From: Deltaproteobacteria bacterium RIFOXYD12_FULL_55_16
GTDB lineage: Bacteria > Desulfobacterota > Desulfobulbia > Desulfobulbales > Desulfurivibrionaceae
Reading direction: 5' to 3'
Assembly (NCBI GenBank): GCA_001799255.1
Contig: MGTC01000036.1
Coordinates: 10,033-63,017 of the forward strand
Length of the DNA stretch: 52,985 bases
Under the pieces are notes generated by a model. The model did no database searches, was not told where the DNA came from, and saw nothing but the letters and a program-made list of their open reading frames with translations. Below, piece after piece: positions 32,388 to 40,373 of the stretch (positions are counted from its first letter, which is position 1; each line of letters begins with the position of its first letter). Both the position numbers and the translations under genes were made by a program.

Positions 32388-33755
32388 AAGCACACTCAAC
32401 ATGTGAAGCTTCAGCCACTCTTCGTCCCACCACTCTCGCGGGTCGACAAAGATGCCGTTGACCAGGATGCTGAAGTGGAGATGATCTCCACCCGCCATGC
32501 CGGTAGTGCCGGTAAGGCCCAGCACCGCATCCTTGTCGAGCATGGTGCCCACCGCTGTCTCGATCTGACTCAGATGGGAATACAGGCTGAAGATACCCTG
32601 GCCGTGATCGAGGATGACGGTATTCCCGTAAATCCCCAGATACTCGGCGAAAACCACCAGCCCCCGGTTGGCGGCCCCGACCCTGGCATGCTCAAGTGAG
32701 GCAATGTCAACCCCCAGATGAACCTGGGCGTCAATCTTCTCGCCGCTGTACATATAGGTGCGGTGGTCGGCGTATCCAGCCTTCGGGCTCCCCTCCATCC
32801 GCCCGAAACGGCCATCCCAGAGGCGCTCGGGCCTGGATTTCGCGCAGACCTCCTGGATCTTCTGGTAATTGGCCTGGCGGATATCGTTGTTCACCTTGAC
32901 AAACTGCTCAACCTGCGTGCCGGTAAGCTCCGGATAATGGCTGGCAAATTCCGGCAGCTTGGCGGAGAGGAAGCCATCGCCGATGCTGAGCTTATCTGTA
33001 ACAAGCTTGCGCACATGCAGATTCATGGTTAGCGTGGCCTTGGCCTCGTTGCCGGCCTGATCCGTCGCCAGGACAAAGGCCTTTTCTATGGCGGCGATAT
33101 CGTGCGGCAAGCCCAGGCAGGCGCCATAGACTCCCTCGCCCCGCTTGGGCAGCGGGAACCCCGGATAAAAGATCTCGTTGACCTGCACCCCATGCCTGCC
33201 CACGGGCTCGCTGACCCGATAAACTATCACCCCGGCCCCGCCGCCCTTGATATACTGGGGCGAATCCGTCACTGTGATCGCTGGCGGCTTGGTGTCAACC
33301 ACCATGGCGAAGGTGCGGGCCGTTATATTGCCCCGCAGCCAGTTCCAACAGGAAAAATCAGCCACAGTCACCACCAGTTCAGCTGCGCCATCCTTAAGGC
33401 CAAGGGCCTTGGGCGTTATCTCGATGGCCTCCTCGATTTTCTGCGGCCCGGCGCCGGAGAGATACCCCGCTCGTGGATAGGCCCGTTTCAGCAGCAGCGT
33501 CTTCTTGCCCTCCTGCGCCAGGACAACCTCGATGGAACGCAGACCACTCCTGGCGTCACTGGCCACCAGGGAAATCTGCCTGCTCAGACCGAGATGGGCG
33601 CTGCCCCCATTGATCACCACCTGCGGCTTTTCCATCTCTCCCGCCAGCCAGAAAAAAGCCGCCAGAGCCAGAACAAGCAAGCCAATTCCTCCAAGCAGCA
33701 ATCTGGGCAGGGCGCTGCTTTTTTTCACCACCTTGGCAAACGGGTCAAGATTCAT
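32385..33755 (-). CDS. M23 family metallopeptidase (LytM domain), membrane anchored
   Basis: A 456-residue protein with an N-terminal membrane anchor (LLLGGIGLLVLALAAFFWLA, about 18-37), a long beta-rich middle region of Ig-like character (about 40-290) and a C-terminal LytM domain (about 330-445). The zinc ligands are in place: HLGVDIA (HxxxD) and DHLHFSI (HxH), plus HGQGIFSLYSHL. It is therefore probably an active peptidoglycan endopeptidase working in the periplasm. The ATG at 33755 has AAGGA seven bases upstream, better than the longer frame from 33824. Its stop codon is supplied by the family B element. Confidence 0.9.
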   Translation of the reverse strand: MNLDPFAKVVKKSSALPRLLLGGIGLLVLALAAFFWLAGEMEKPQVVINGGSAHLGLSRQISLVASDARSGLRSIEVVLAQEGKKTLLLKRAYPRAGYLSGAGPQKIEEAIEITPKALGLKDGAAELVVTVADFSCWNWLRGNITARTFAMVVDTKPPAITVTDSPQYIKGGGAGVIVYRVSEPVGRHGVQVNEIFYPGFPLPKRGEGVYGACLGLPHDIAAIEKAFVLATDQAGNEAKATLTMNLHVRKLVTDKLSIGDGFLSAKLPEFASHYPELTGTQVEQFVKVNNDIRQANYQKIQEVCAKSRPERLWDGRFGRMEGSPKAGYADHRTYMYSGEKIDAQVHLGVDIASLEHARVGAANRGLVVFAEYLGIYGNTVILDHGQGIFSLYSHLSQIETAVGTMLDKDAVLGLTGTTGMAGGDHLHFSILVNGIFVDPREWWDEEWLKLHMLSVL

Positions 33756-33988
33756 GCTGTAATCCTTTTGTCCATGCGTCTCCAGACCAGAGACTTGTTT
33801 TAAGATGAGACGAGGGCCTCGCAAAATATCCCCAAGGCTCTCTCACATTGTAATCTCAGCTTTACAAATTTTCGCGATAATACCATGAACCGGAGCATGA
33901 TTCCATAGCTGTTAAGCTGAGACAAAAAAACAGCCACCCCGTCTGAAGGGTAATGGCGGCATAAAGATCCGTGACGCCCCCTAATATC
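33756..33988. other. Divergent intergenic region
   Basis: About 230 bases between the divergently transcribed M23 peptidase and flavoprotein genes. Apart from the promoter at 33989, I see no gene. A GC-rich short palindrome near 33945 (CACCCCGTCTGAAGGGTAATGG) has no clear partner or T-run. Confidence 0.35.
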
Positions 33989-34016
33989 TTGACAGAAAAA
34001 GCAATCCTCATATAGT
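33989..34016 (+). promoter_or_regulatory. Sigma-70 type promoter of the reductase-cytochrome-tsaE operon
   Basis: TTGACA (33989-33994), a 16-base spacer and TATAGT (34011-34016), 41 bases before the start codon of the flavoprotein gene. Confidence 0.75.
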
Positions 34017-34057
34017 GTGCGAGGTGTTTTTGCTGAAGGATTCCGGGGACAACGACC

Positions 34058-35089
34058 ATGAAAAAATTTCATACCGTCATCGTGGGCGGTGGCCCTGGAG
34101 GCCTGGCCTGCGCCACCCTTCTTGCCCAGCAGGGCAAAGAGGTGCTGGTTCTTGAGCGCAACAGCGTCATCGGCCCCAAGGTCTGCGCTGGCGGCATTCC
34201 CGCCGCTGGCCTGGGTCTCGGTTTTCCGGAGGCCCTGTGGGAAAGATCCTTCGCCTCTCAGCACATCAGCAGCAACTGGCAACAGACAGTAATTCAGGAT
34301 GCCAAACCCATTATCCGCACCGTTGACCGTGGCCGGCTCGGACGTTGGATGGCGGAAAGGGCCGTGGCAGCCGGGGTCAGTATCGCCACCAGCTCTCTGG
34401 TGCGGAAAATCACCCAGGATCGGGTGATTAGCAAAGCAGGAGAAGAGTTTGGCTTTTGTTTTCTGGTGGGCGCCGACGGCAGCAGCTCCCTGGTGCGGCG
34501 TCATCTGGGGATTCCCACCGCAGAGATGGGGATTGGCATCAATTACCAGATGCCGGGCAACTTTTCCGAGATGCAGTGGCACCTTAACCCCGACCTTTTT
34601 GGCAATGGCTACGCCTGGATTTTCCCCCACCAGGGGACAGCCTCCATCGGCGTTTATGCAAGACGCAGCGCCAGCAGACCCGGCCTCTTGCTGAACAGCC
34701 TGCACCACTGGGCCGCAGGCCACGGTCATGAACTCAAGTCCCGTCAGCCGCAGGCCGCTCTGATCAACGCCGATTTTCGCGGCTGGCGTTTTGACAACTA
34801 CTTTCTGATTGGCGACGCGGCAGGCCTTGCCTCGGGACTGACCGGCGAGGGCATCTATTCCGCCATCATTTCCGGGGAAGAGGCCGCCCGCACCATCCTG
34901 GATGCGAGGTATGAAAGCGAAAGAATGGCCCAAATCATCAAAAAACACCGCCAGCATGCCCGTATTCTCGAGCTGACTTCCGGCGGCAAACTATCTGGCA
35001 AACTTGTTCTGGAGGCCCTGGTTTTTTGCCTGCGCATCGGCCTCATTCCTTTCAACGCCCTGGAAATGGGAGTTGACCAACCCTCATGA
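34058..35089 (+). CDS. Geranylgeranyl reductase-family FAD-dependent oxidoreductase
   Basis: A 343-residue flavoprotein. It has the FAD-binding fold VIVGGGPGGLACATLLAQQG at residues 6-25, the KVCAGGIPAAGL segment typical of the geranylgeranyl reductase group, FLVGADGSSSLVRR, and the second FAD motif FLIGDAAGLASGLTGEGIY. Members reduce isoprenoid double bonds (menaquinone tails, archaeal or bacterial lipids) or act on related substrates. Which substrate is used here cannot be told. It is the first gene of a short operon with a diheme mini-cytochrome, which might serve as electron partner, although heme c would lie outside the membrane. Confidence 0.87.
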   Translation: MKKFHTVIVGGGPGGLACATLLAQQGKEVLVLERNSVIGPKVCAGGIPAAGLGLGFPEALWERSFASQHISSNWQQTVIQDAKPIIRTVDRGRLGRWMAERAVAAGVSIATSSLVRKITQDRVISKAGEEFGFCFLVGADGSSSLVRRHLGIPTAEMGIGINYQMPGNFSEMQWHLNPDLFGNGYAWIFPHQGTASIGVYARRSASRPGLLLNSLHHWAAGHGHELKSRQPQAALINADFRGWRFDNYFLIGDAAGLASGLTGEGIYSAIISGEEAARTILDARYESERMAQIIKKHRQHARILELTSGGKLSGKLVLEALVFCLRIGLIPFNALEMGVDQPS

Positions 35090-35100
35090 AGGATTTATCC

Positions 35101-35373
35101 ATGAACCCCAACGCAAAAAAAATCAGAATCTGGCTGTTCAATCTCCTGTTTATCGCGGTCTGTGCCGGAATCCTTGTTTTTTTACTCAAGGCGCCACCCG
35201 AATCAACCCACAAGCTGCCCCAGGATGAAACCCATCGGAAATTCTACGCCATGGACAAAAAAGAGGCGGAAAAGCACTGCGGCGCCTGCCATGCCCCAGA
35301 AGGCCAGGCCCCTCTGCCCGAGAATCATCCCCCCAAATACCGCTGTCTTTTTTGCCACAAGAAACACAAGTAA
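35101..35373 (+). CDS. Small membrane-anchored diheme cytochrome c-like protein
   Basis: A 90-residue protein. An N-terminal uncleaved anchor or signal (IWLFNLLFIAVCAGILVFLL, about 10-29) is followed by a short periplasmic part with two heme c sites: CGACH and CLFCHKKHK. The extra His residues (ETHRK, ENH, KKH) could be distal ligands, as in the NapB or split-Soret style of small multiheme proteins. Likely role is electron transfer at the outer face of the inner membrane. The ATG at 35101 has AAGGA seven bases upstream; an ATG at 35086 that overlaps the reductase stop is the alternative. tsaE begins right after it. Confidence 0.82.
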   Translation: MNPNAKKIRIWLFNLLFIAVCAGILVFLLKAPPESTHKLPQDETHRKFYAMDKKEAEKHCGACHAPEGQAPLPENHPPKYRCLFCHKKHK

Positions 35374-35374
35374 G

Positions 35375-35875
35375 ATGATTGCGCTAACTCTCCCCCTGCC
35401 AAGCCTGCGCCTCACCTGCGCCCTGGGTCGCTGTCTTGGAGAAGCCGCCCGCCCTGGGGAAATCATCACCCTGGCTGGCTCTCTGGGGGCCGGGAAAACC
35501 ACCCTTACCCAGGCCATCGGCCAGGGCTTGGAGGTGCCCCCCTCCTGCTATATAACCAGTCCCACCTTCAGCATCCTGCACGAATATCCGGGGCGGCTGC
35601 CCCTTTATCATCTGGATCTCTACCGGTTGAGCGAGGAAACGGAAATCGAGGAGCTTGGCCTGCTGGAATATCTCTACGGAACAGGGCTGTCCGTAATCGA
35701 ATGGCCGGAGCGGCTTTGCAGCCTTATGCCAGAAGAGCGGCTGCATATCGAGCTGAAGATGCTGGACGAAACAGCCCGGCTGGCGGAGATCACTGCCTAT
35801 GGCGAGGCGTGGGCGGTAAAAATCGCCGCCATGCAGGCCAGCCGGGAATGGCAGAGACTCGGCAGCAACGGTTGA
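35375..35875 (+). CDS. tsaE: tRNA threonylcarbamoyladenosine ATPase TsaE
   Basis: A 166-residue P-loop ATPase that drives the TsaB-TsaD-TsaE complex making t6A37 in tRNAs. It has the Walker A motif LAGSLGAGKTTLTQAIGQGL (about 30-49), TSPTFSILHEY, LYHLDLYRL and VIEWPERL. Length is normal (150-165). The ATG at 35375 follows one base after the cytochrome stop. The other t6A enzyme in this window, TsaC, is coded 3.5 kb away on the other strand. Confidence 0.95.
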   Translation: MIALTLPLPSLRLTCALGRCLGEAARPGEIITLAGSLGAGKTTLTQAIGQGLEVPPSCYITSPTFSILHEYPGRLPLYHLDLYRLSEETEIEELGLLEYLYGTGLSVIEWPERLCSLMPEERLHIELKMLDETARLAEITAYGEAWAVKIAAMQASREWQRLGSNG

Positions 35876-35910
35876 AAAAAGGGGGATCGCCAACAAATCA
35901 AGAAGGTTGG

Positions 35911-37662
35911 TTACGCAGGCATCCTCTCGCTTAAGATCAGAGCCAGCTTCGCCTTGACAATGGGCTTGGTAAGAAAGCCGTTCATCCCCGCCTCGTAACA
36001 GGCGTCCTCATCCTCTTTTCTGGCATGGGCCGTGAGCCCGACGATAGCCAGCGGCTGTTGCCGCGCGCGGAGGCCGACATAGTCTTGCCGCAGGGCCGGG
36101 TCAGCCTCAATCGCCCTGATTCTTCTCGTGGCCTCCATGCCGTCCATATTGGGCATCTGGACATCCATCAGCACCAGATCAAAGGCCTGATTCCGGAGAT
36201 GCTCCAGTGATTCGGCTCCGTCCGAGGCCACCTCGACCTCATATCCCTGCCGGGTGATCAGGATACTGGCCAGCCGCTGGTTGACCGCATTATCCTCGAC
36301 CAGAAGAATCCTCCCTCCGCCCGTCTTTTCATGACAGGCGTCCCTGGGTTCTTTTACGGAGATGATTTCCGCCGGGGCCTCTGCCAGAGGGATCACGAAA
36401 GAAAAGGTGCTGCCCCTGCCCACCTCGCTGGCCACCATGAGACGACCGCCCATGAGTTCCACGAGCTGAAGGCAGATGGCCAGACCCAGGCCAGTGCCGC
36501 CATACTTTCTGGTGGTCGAGCCGTCGGCCTGGATAAACTTTTCAAAAATCGCCTCAACCCGGTCGGCGGGAATGCCTATGCCGCTGTCACGCACGGCAAA
36601 ACGGCTGACAATCTGACCGGCAGCTTCACGGTCATAGTCAATCAGAATATCAATTCCGCCCTGTTCGGTAAATTTCATGGCGTTTCCGGCCAGATTTATC
36701 AAGATCTGCCGCAGCCGGTTGCTGTCCCCCATTATTCTTTTCGGGATACGGCTGTCAATCTGGCAGCTGACGGCAACCCCCTTTTCCCTGGCCGGGATCT
36801 TGAACATGGCGGCCACGTTGCCGACCAGTTCGGCAAGATCAAAGGGCAGGTACTCAAGCTCAAGTTTCCCGGCCTCGATTTTTGCCAGATCAAGGATGTC
36901 GTTAATCAGGGTCAGCAGGCTTGCTGCGGACTGGGAGATGGTTCGGGCATAATCGAGCTGCTCCTCAGTAAGGGAGGCCTCAGACAGGAGTTCGCTGAAG
37001 CCGATGATGGCGTTCATGGGGGTGCGCAGTTCGTGGCTCATATTGGCCAGAAAATCACTCTTCAGCCGGCTGATCTCTTCAAGCCGCGCGTTGGCCTCCC
37101 GCAACTCGGCGGTTTGTTTGGCTATTTCACTTTCCAGTTTCCGGGCATACTCTTTTTCCCGATCCTGATTGAGCCGATACTGACGGTAGTTGTCCTTAAT
37201 GAGTTTGTCGTGCTGCTGCTGCAGAAGGTTGATCTGCCGGACTGACTGTTCATGATCGGCAACCAGCATCTCCCGTTCCTGCCGGTACAGGGCAAGATCA
37301 AGGGTGTTGCGCAACAGGGAGACGCTTGCCGCCCCTGACAGCCAGTCATCTTCCGGAGCAACGGCAGAGGAAATGATCAGCACCGCCGACAATTTGGCAA
37401 GATACACCGCCTGGCAACAGGCGCCGTTATCTGCCTTTCCCGCGACAAAGCCGGAGGCCTTCCTGGCCTCGCCTGCCAGCCGCTCCCGCGCCACCGGAGA
37501 AAGCGCCAGGGGATGCGCCCCGGCAAGCAGGACATCGGCCTCGCTTAGCAAAAGCGTTGAGGCTTCAGGCAACAACGAGTCAAGAGTTGCTAGAAAACCT
37601 TGCAATTCCTCGTTGACGTCGATCAGCTCATCGAAGATGTCGTCAAAAGTGGGCTCGCTCAT
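35911..37662 (-). CDS. Cytoplasmic hybrid histidine kinase with receiver domain
   Basis: A 583-residue kinase without membrane spans. The N-terminal part (1-130) is of unknown type. A long coiled coil (about 120-205) leads to HisKA, with acceptor His210 in NMSHELRTPMNAIIGFSELL. The HATPase_c follows with LAGNAMKFTEQGG, DSGIGIPADRVEAIFEKF and GGTGLGLAICLQLVELMGG. The receiver (about 450-580) has LLVEDNAVNQRLA and acceptor Asp500 in VLMDVQMPNMDG. This is the BarA/ArcB-like order, but the Hpt part is separate (38581-38907). The ATG at 37662 is used; a GTG two codons upstream is possible. It is the last gene of the phosphorelay operon. Confidence 0.92.
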   Translation of the reverse strand: MSEPTFDDIFDELIDVNEELQGFLATLDSLLPEASTLLLSEADVLLAGAHPLALSPVARERLAGEARKASGFVAGKADNGACCQAVYLAKLSAVLIISSAVAPEDDWLSGAASVSLLRNTLDLALYRQEREMLVADHEQSVRQINLLQQQHDKLIKDNYRQYRLNQDREKEYARKLESEIAKQTAELREANARLEEISRLKSDFLANMSHELRTPMNAIIGFSELLSEASLTEEQLDYARTISQSAASLLTLINDILDLAKIEAGKLELEYLPFDLAELVGNVAAMFKIPAREKGVAVSCQIDSRIPKRIMGDSNRLRQILINLAGNAMKFTEQGGIDILIDYDREAAGQIVSRFAVRDSGIGIPADRVEAIFEKFIQADGSTTRKYGGTGLGLAICLQLVELMGGRLMVASEVGRGSTFSFVIPLAEAPAEIISVKEPRDACHEKTGGGRILLVEDNAVNQRLASILITRQGYEVEVASDGAESLEHLRNQAFDLVLMDVQMPNMDGMEATRRIRAIEADPALRQDYVGLRARQQPLAIVGLTAHARKEDEDACYEAGMNGFLTKPIVKAKLALILSERMPA

Positions 37663-37669
37663 CAGCACT

Positions 37670-38512
37670 TTACTCGTCAGATTCGTACAGTTCCTTGGCC
37701 TTGGTCATTTCGCCAGGCAGATCCCTGATAATAATCTTGTAATCCGCCATCTTACCCTTCACATGCTCCGTCAGTTCCGAAGGCAGCGCCTCAAGGGGGC
37801 CGGCAATGGGCCAGTACTGCATCTTTCCCGCCATAAATTCAGCCAGTTGCAGAATACTGCCGGTACTGGAAATATCTTTAATCTGCCGGGAAAGATGATG
37901 CGATTTGATGGAGTCGAGTACTTCCTGGGGCAGCCCCCAATCCTTGGCAAGAAGATAGCCCACCTCGGCATGATCGGTGCCAATGGCCTTGCGCTCACAC
38001 TCGACCAGGGGCCCCTGGCCCTCCCGGAAGGCCTTGCAGGCTTCACGCAGCGGCTCTCCTGCCACCTGATTTTCCACGATCAGGCCGATGTCGTGAATGA
38101 TCCCAGCCAGAAAAACATCCTCGCTGTCCTTGCCAAAAATACGCTTGGCGATCATTCCGGAGAGGATGGCCACGGTGGCGGAATGCAGCCAGAGTTTCTG
38201 GGCCGAGAAATCGGCGTCGTCGCCCTTGAACATCCCGCGCAGGGATTCAACCGCCACCAGATTGCGAAGCTGCGTCATGCCGGTAAAAACCACAGCCTTG
38301 GCAATGGAGCCAACCTTCTGGGAGAGGCCGAAATAAGGGCTGTTGACCAGACGCAACAGCCGGGTAACCAGAACGGGATCGAGCTTGATGATCTCTTCGA
38401 AATCATGCATGGTGCTGCGCTCATCATTGACCAGCTGGGTCACCTTGATCGCTACATGCGGGAGAGTTTTAAGCTCGGTAAATTTTTTCAGTATGTCTTT
38501 GGCGCTGGACAT
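37670..38512 (-). CDS. HDOD domain protein
   Basis: A 280-residue protein whose HDOD domain spans about residues 15-210. It starts LKTLPHVAIKVTQLVNDE, followed by IIKLDPVLVTRLLRLVNSPYFG and FLAGIIHDIGLIVEN, which keeps the HD-like pair. HDOD proteins usually have no phosphodiesterase activity and pass signals in chemotaxis, motility or c-di-GMP circuits. It sits seven bases upstream of the hybrid kinase on the same transcript and follows the Hpt gene, so it may be a partner or output of this phosphorelay. No receiver domain is fused to it. Confidence 0.9.
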   Translation of the reverse strand: MSSAKDILKKFTELKTLPHVAIKVTQLVNDERSTMHDFEEIIKLDPVLVTRLLRLVNSPYFGLSQKVGSIAKAVVFTGMTQLRNLVAVESLRGMFKGDDADFSAQKLWLHSATVAILSGMIAKRIFGKDSEDVFLAGIIHDIGLIVENQVAGEPLREACKAFREGQGPLVECERKAIGTDHAEVGYLLAKDWGLPQEVLDSIKSHHLSRQIKDISSTGSILQLAEFMAGKMQYWPIAGPLEALPSELTEHVKGKMADYKIIIRDLPGEMTKAKELYESDE

Positions 38513-38580
38513 GGCTCAATCACGCAAATTCGCAGGATATTTTGGGTAAGCAAGGGGCGGGGGATTTTTGCCCAGGGCAG

Positions 38581-38907
38581 TCATGGCAGGCCAGCAAAGG
38601 CCTTGAGAAGCACGGCCAACCGGGCTGCAAGCTCATCTGTCTGGGAAAGGTCGCTGGCGCGGCCTTTTTTTTCAAGTTCGCTGGCGATTCTGCGTACCCC
38701 CTCCACCCCGAGGCTGGCCGAGGCGCCCTTGATGCTGTGCGCGGCGTCAGCCACCGCCACGGCGTCTTTCGCGGCAAGACCAGCCTTGATCCGCGCCAGA
38801 TCCGAGGCGGAAGAATCGTGAAACAGCAGGAGAAGCTCCGCCAGCATCTCCTCGTCATCCCCAGCCTGCTCAAGAGCAAAATTCCTGTCCCACTCAAGGT
38901 CTGCCAT
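38581..38907 (-). CDS. Histidine phosphotransfer (Hpt) protein
   Basis: A 108-residue four-helix protein with the phospho-acceptor His in AAHSIKGASASLGVEGVRRI (about residue 57) and the following AHSIKG motif of Hpt domains. It shuttles phosphate between a hybrid kinase receiver and a response regulator. It is first in the order Hpt, HDOD, hybrid kinase on the minus strand, so it likely takes phosphate from the receiver of the kinase at 35911-37662. A longer frame on the same strand in another phase is only a shadow. Confidence 0.9.
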   Translation of the reverse strand: MADLEWDRNFALEQAGDDEEMLAELLLLFHDSSASDLARIKAGLAAKDAVAVADAAHSIKGASASLGVEGVRRIASELEKKGRASDLSQTDELAARLAVLLKAFAGLP

Positions 38908-39129
38908 CTCTGTTCCTTATCTTGAATTTGACGGTCGCCACAGGCAAAAAACCACGAGGCGGCAACTGCGGCAAGCAAACCGGTTTTCGGATCAACAAAA
39001 TTACACCCAAAGGGCATAAGTTTCGTTTGAATAGACAAGCTACTCAACTCAGCTTTATCATACCGAAAGCGTTACAAATCGGTAAAGTTATAAATAGAAA
39101 AAGGAACAAGACATATTTTTTTGCATCTT
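38908..39129. other. Intergenic region between Hpt gene and tsaC
   Basis: About 220 AT-rich bases between two minus-strand genes. It should hold the promoter of the phosphorelay operon, but I cannot fix a clear -35/-10 pair. No RNA gene is evident. Confidence 0.3.
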
Positions 39130-39768
39130 TCACTTTGCCTCTTGCGCCTTTACCCCGGCCAGTGCCGCCTCTATCCCGGCAAAAGGAATAACTCCTGCCC
39201 TGAGCAGACAAACCTTGCCCTCCTGACAACCCAGAAGGGTAGAGCCCTGGCCGCCTGGAGTTTCTCCGCCCTCAAGCACAACGTCCACCTCCAGACCCAG
39301 CTGGGCACGCACCCCGCTGGCCGTCACTGCTGGTAACTGGCCGGAAAGATTGGCACTGGTTGCGGTCAGCGGCTGGCCAAAGACCCGAACCAGTTGCCGG
39401 GCCACGGGATGGGAGGAAACCCGGACCCCGATGGTGCCACGGCCCCCGGTAAGCATCCCCGGCAAGGAAGCGGCCCCCGGAAAAACCAGGGTCAAGGGCC
39501 CGGGCCAGAACCTCTGCATAAGAATAGTGAAGGGGAGGGGGATTTCCGCGACCAGGCTTGCAAGCTGGGACGGATGGTCAATAATCAGCAGAACCGGCTT
39601 GTCGAAAGAGCGTCTTTTCAAGGCGAAAAGACGGGAGAGGGCCGCCTGGTTGAAAGGATCAACCGCCAGCCCGTAATATGTTTCCGTGGGAAAAGCGACA
39701 ACCCCGCCAGCCCGGAGAACCGCGCAGGCATGGGCTACAGCCTCATCTGTCAAGGTTGGGCCGGTCAC
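39130..39768 (-). CDS. tsaC: L-threonylcarbamoyladenylate synthase TsaC (YrdC/Sua5 family)
   Basis: A 212-residue YrdC-fold enzyme that makes threonylcarbamoyl-AMP from threonine, bicarbonate and ATP, the first step of t6A synthesis. It has AGGVVAFPTETYYGLAVDP, KRRSFDKPVLLIIDH, WPGPLTLVFPG, TIGVRVSSHPVARQL and LTATSANLSGQ. It lacks the Sua5 C-terminal domain, so it is the short TsaC/YciO-size form. The gene overlaps purE by four bases; both are read from the minus strand. Confidence 0.93.
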   Translation of the reverse strand: MTGPTLTDEAVAHACAVLRAGGVVAFPTETYYGLAVDPFNQAALSRLFALKRRSFDKPVLLIIDHPSQLASLVAEIPLPFTILMQRFWPGPLTLVFPGAASLPGMLTGGRGTIGVRVSSHPVARQLVRVFGQPLTATSANLSGQLPAVTASGVRAQLGLEVDVVLEGGETPGGQGSTLLGCQEGKVCLLRAGVIPFAGIEAALAGVKAQEAK

Positions 39769-40253
39769 AGGCTCCCGACTAGCCGCTGCGCCTTTTCCTC
39801 AACCTCACGGGCCATCTCTTCTTTAAAGGCGACCAGCCTTGCCGCCAGTTGTGTATCGGCAAGGGCCAGAATCTGCGCCGCAAGAATGGCGGCATTTTTC
39901 GCCCCGGCCTTGCCAATGCCCATGGTGGCCACCGGCACCCCCGGCGGCATCTGCACCGTGGCAAGCAGCGCGTCCAAGCCGTTTAAGGAGGAGGAATCCA
40001 CCGGCACGCCGATAACGGGCAGGGTGGTGTGGGCCGCGAGAACCCCGGCCAGATGGGCCGCCATTCCGGCTGCGGCGATGATTATTTTCAGGCCGCGCTC
40101 CTTGGCGCTGCTTGCATACGCCATGGCCCGCGCCGGGCTGCGATGGGCCGAGGCCACCGTTATTTCGCAAGGGATATCCATCTTCTTTAAAAAATCCAGG
40201 CAACCCTGCATAACCGGCAGATCCGAATCACTGCCCATGACAATACCGACCAT
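39765..40253 (-). CDS. purE: N5-carboxyaminoimidazole ribonucleotide mutase PurE
   Basis: A 162-residue class I PurE that moves the carboxyl group from N5-CAIR to CAIR in purine synthesis. It has GIVMGSDSDLPVMQGCLDFL, VASAHRSPARAMAYA with the catalytic His, IIAAAGMAAHLAGVLAAHT and LPVIGVPV. Length is typical (about 165). It lies after purD on the same strand, 120 bases away, and is translationally coupled to tsaC by overlap. No purK is seen in the window. Confidence 0.95.
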   Translation of the reverse strand: MVGIVMGSDSDLPVMQGCLDFLKKMDIPCEITVASAHRSPARAMAYASSAKERGLKIIIAAAGMAAHLAGVLAAHTTLPVIGVPVDSSSLNGLDALLATVQMPPGVPVATMGIGKAGAKNAAILAAQILALADTQLAARLVAFKEEMAREVEEKAQRLVGSL

Positions 40254-40280
40254 GATGTCATCCCTCGCAAAAAAAAGTTA

Positions 40281-40316
40281 AAATTCAGAAGACAGAATTC
40301 AGAATTCAGAATTCAG
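40281..40316. repeat. Short tandem repeat of GAATTCA-type units
   Basis: AATTCAGAA-like units repeat four to five times here. Related units (GACTACTGA, CTGAATTCTGA) at 40419-40455 lie in the 3' end of purD. They resemble heptamer-type short repeats between genes. Confidence 0.6.
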
Positions 40317-40373
40317 AAAAAAACGCCCTGATCAAGCAGTGTTCATGGTGCCAGGTCAGTTTCTGGCCAACAT

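Noticed and set aside
33917-33985. Riboswitch upstream of the flavoprotein gene
   Set aside because: A short GC-rich palindrome exists, but it lies upstream of the promoter and fits no riboswitch consensus I know.
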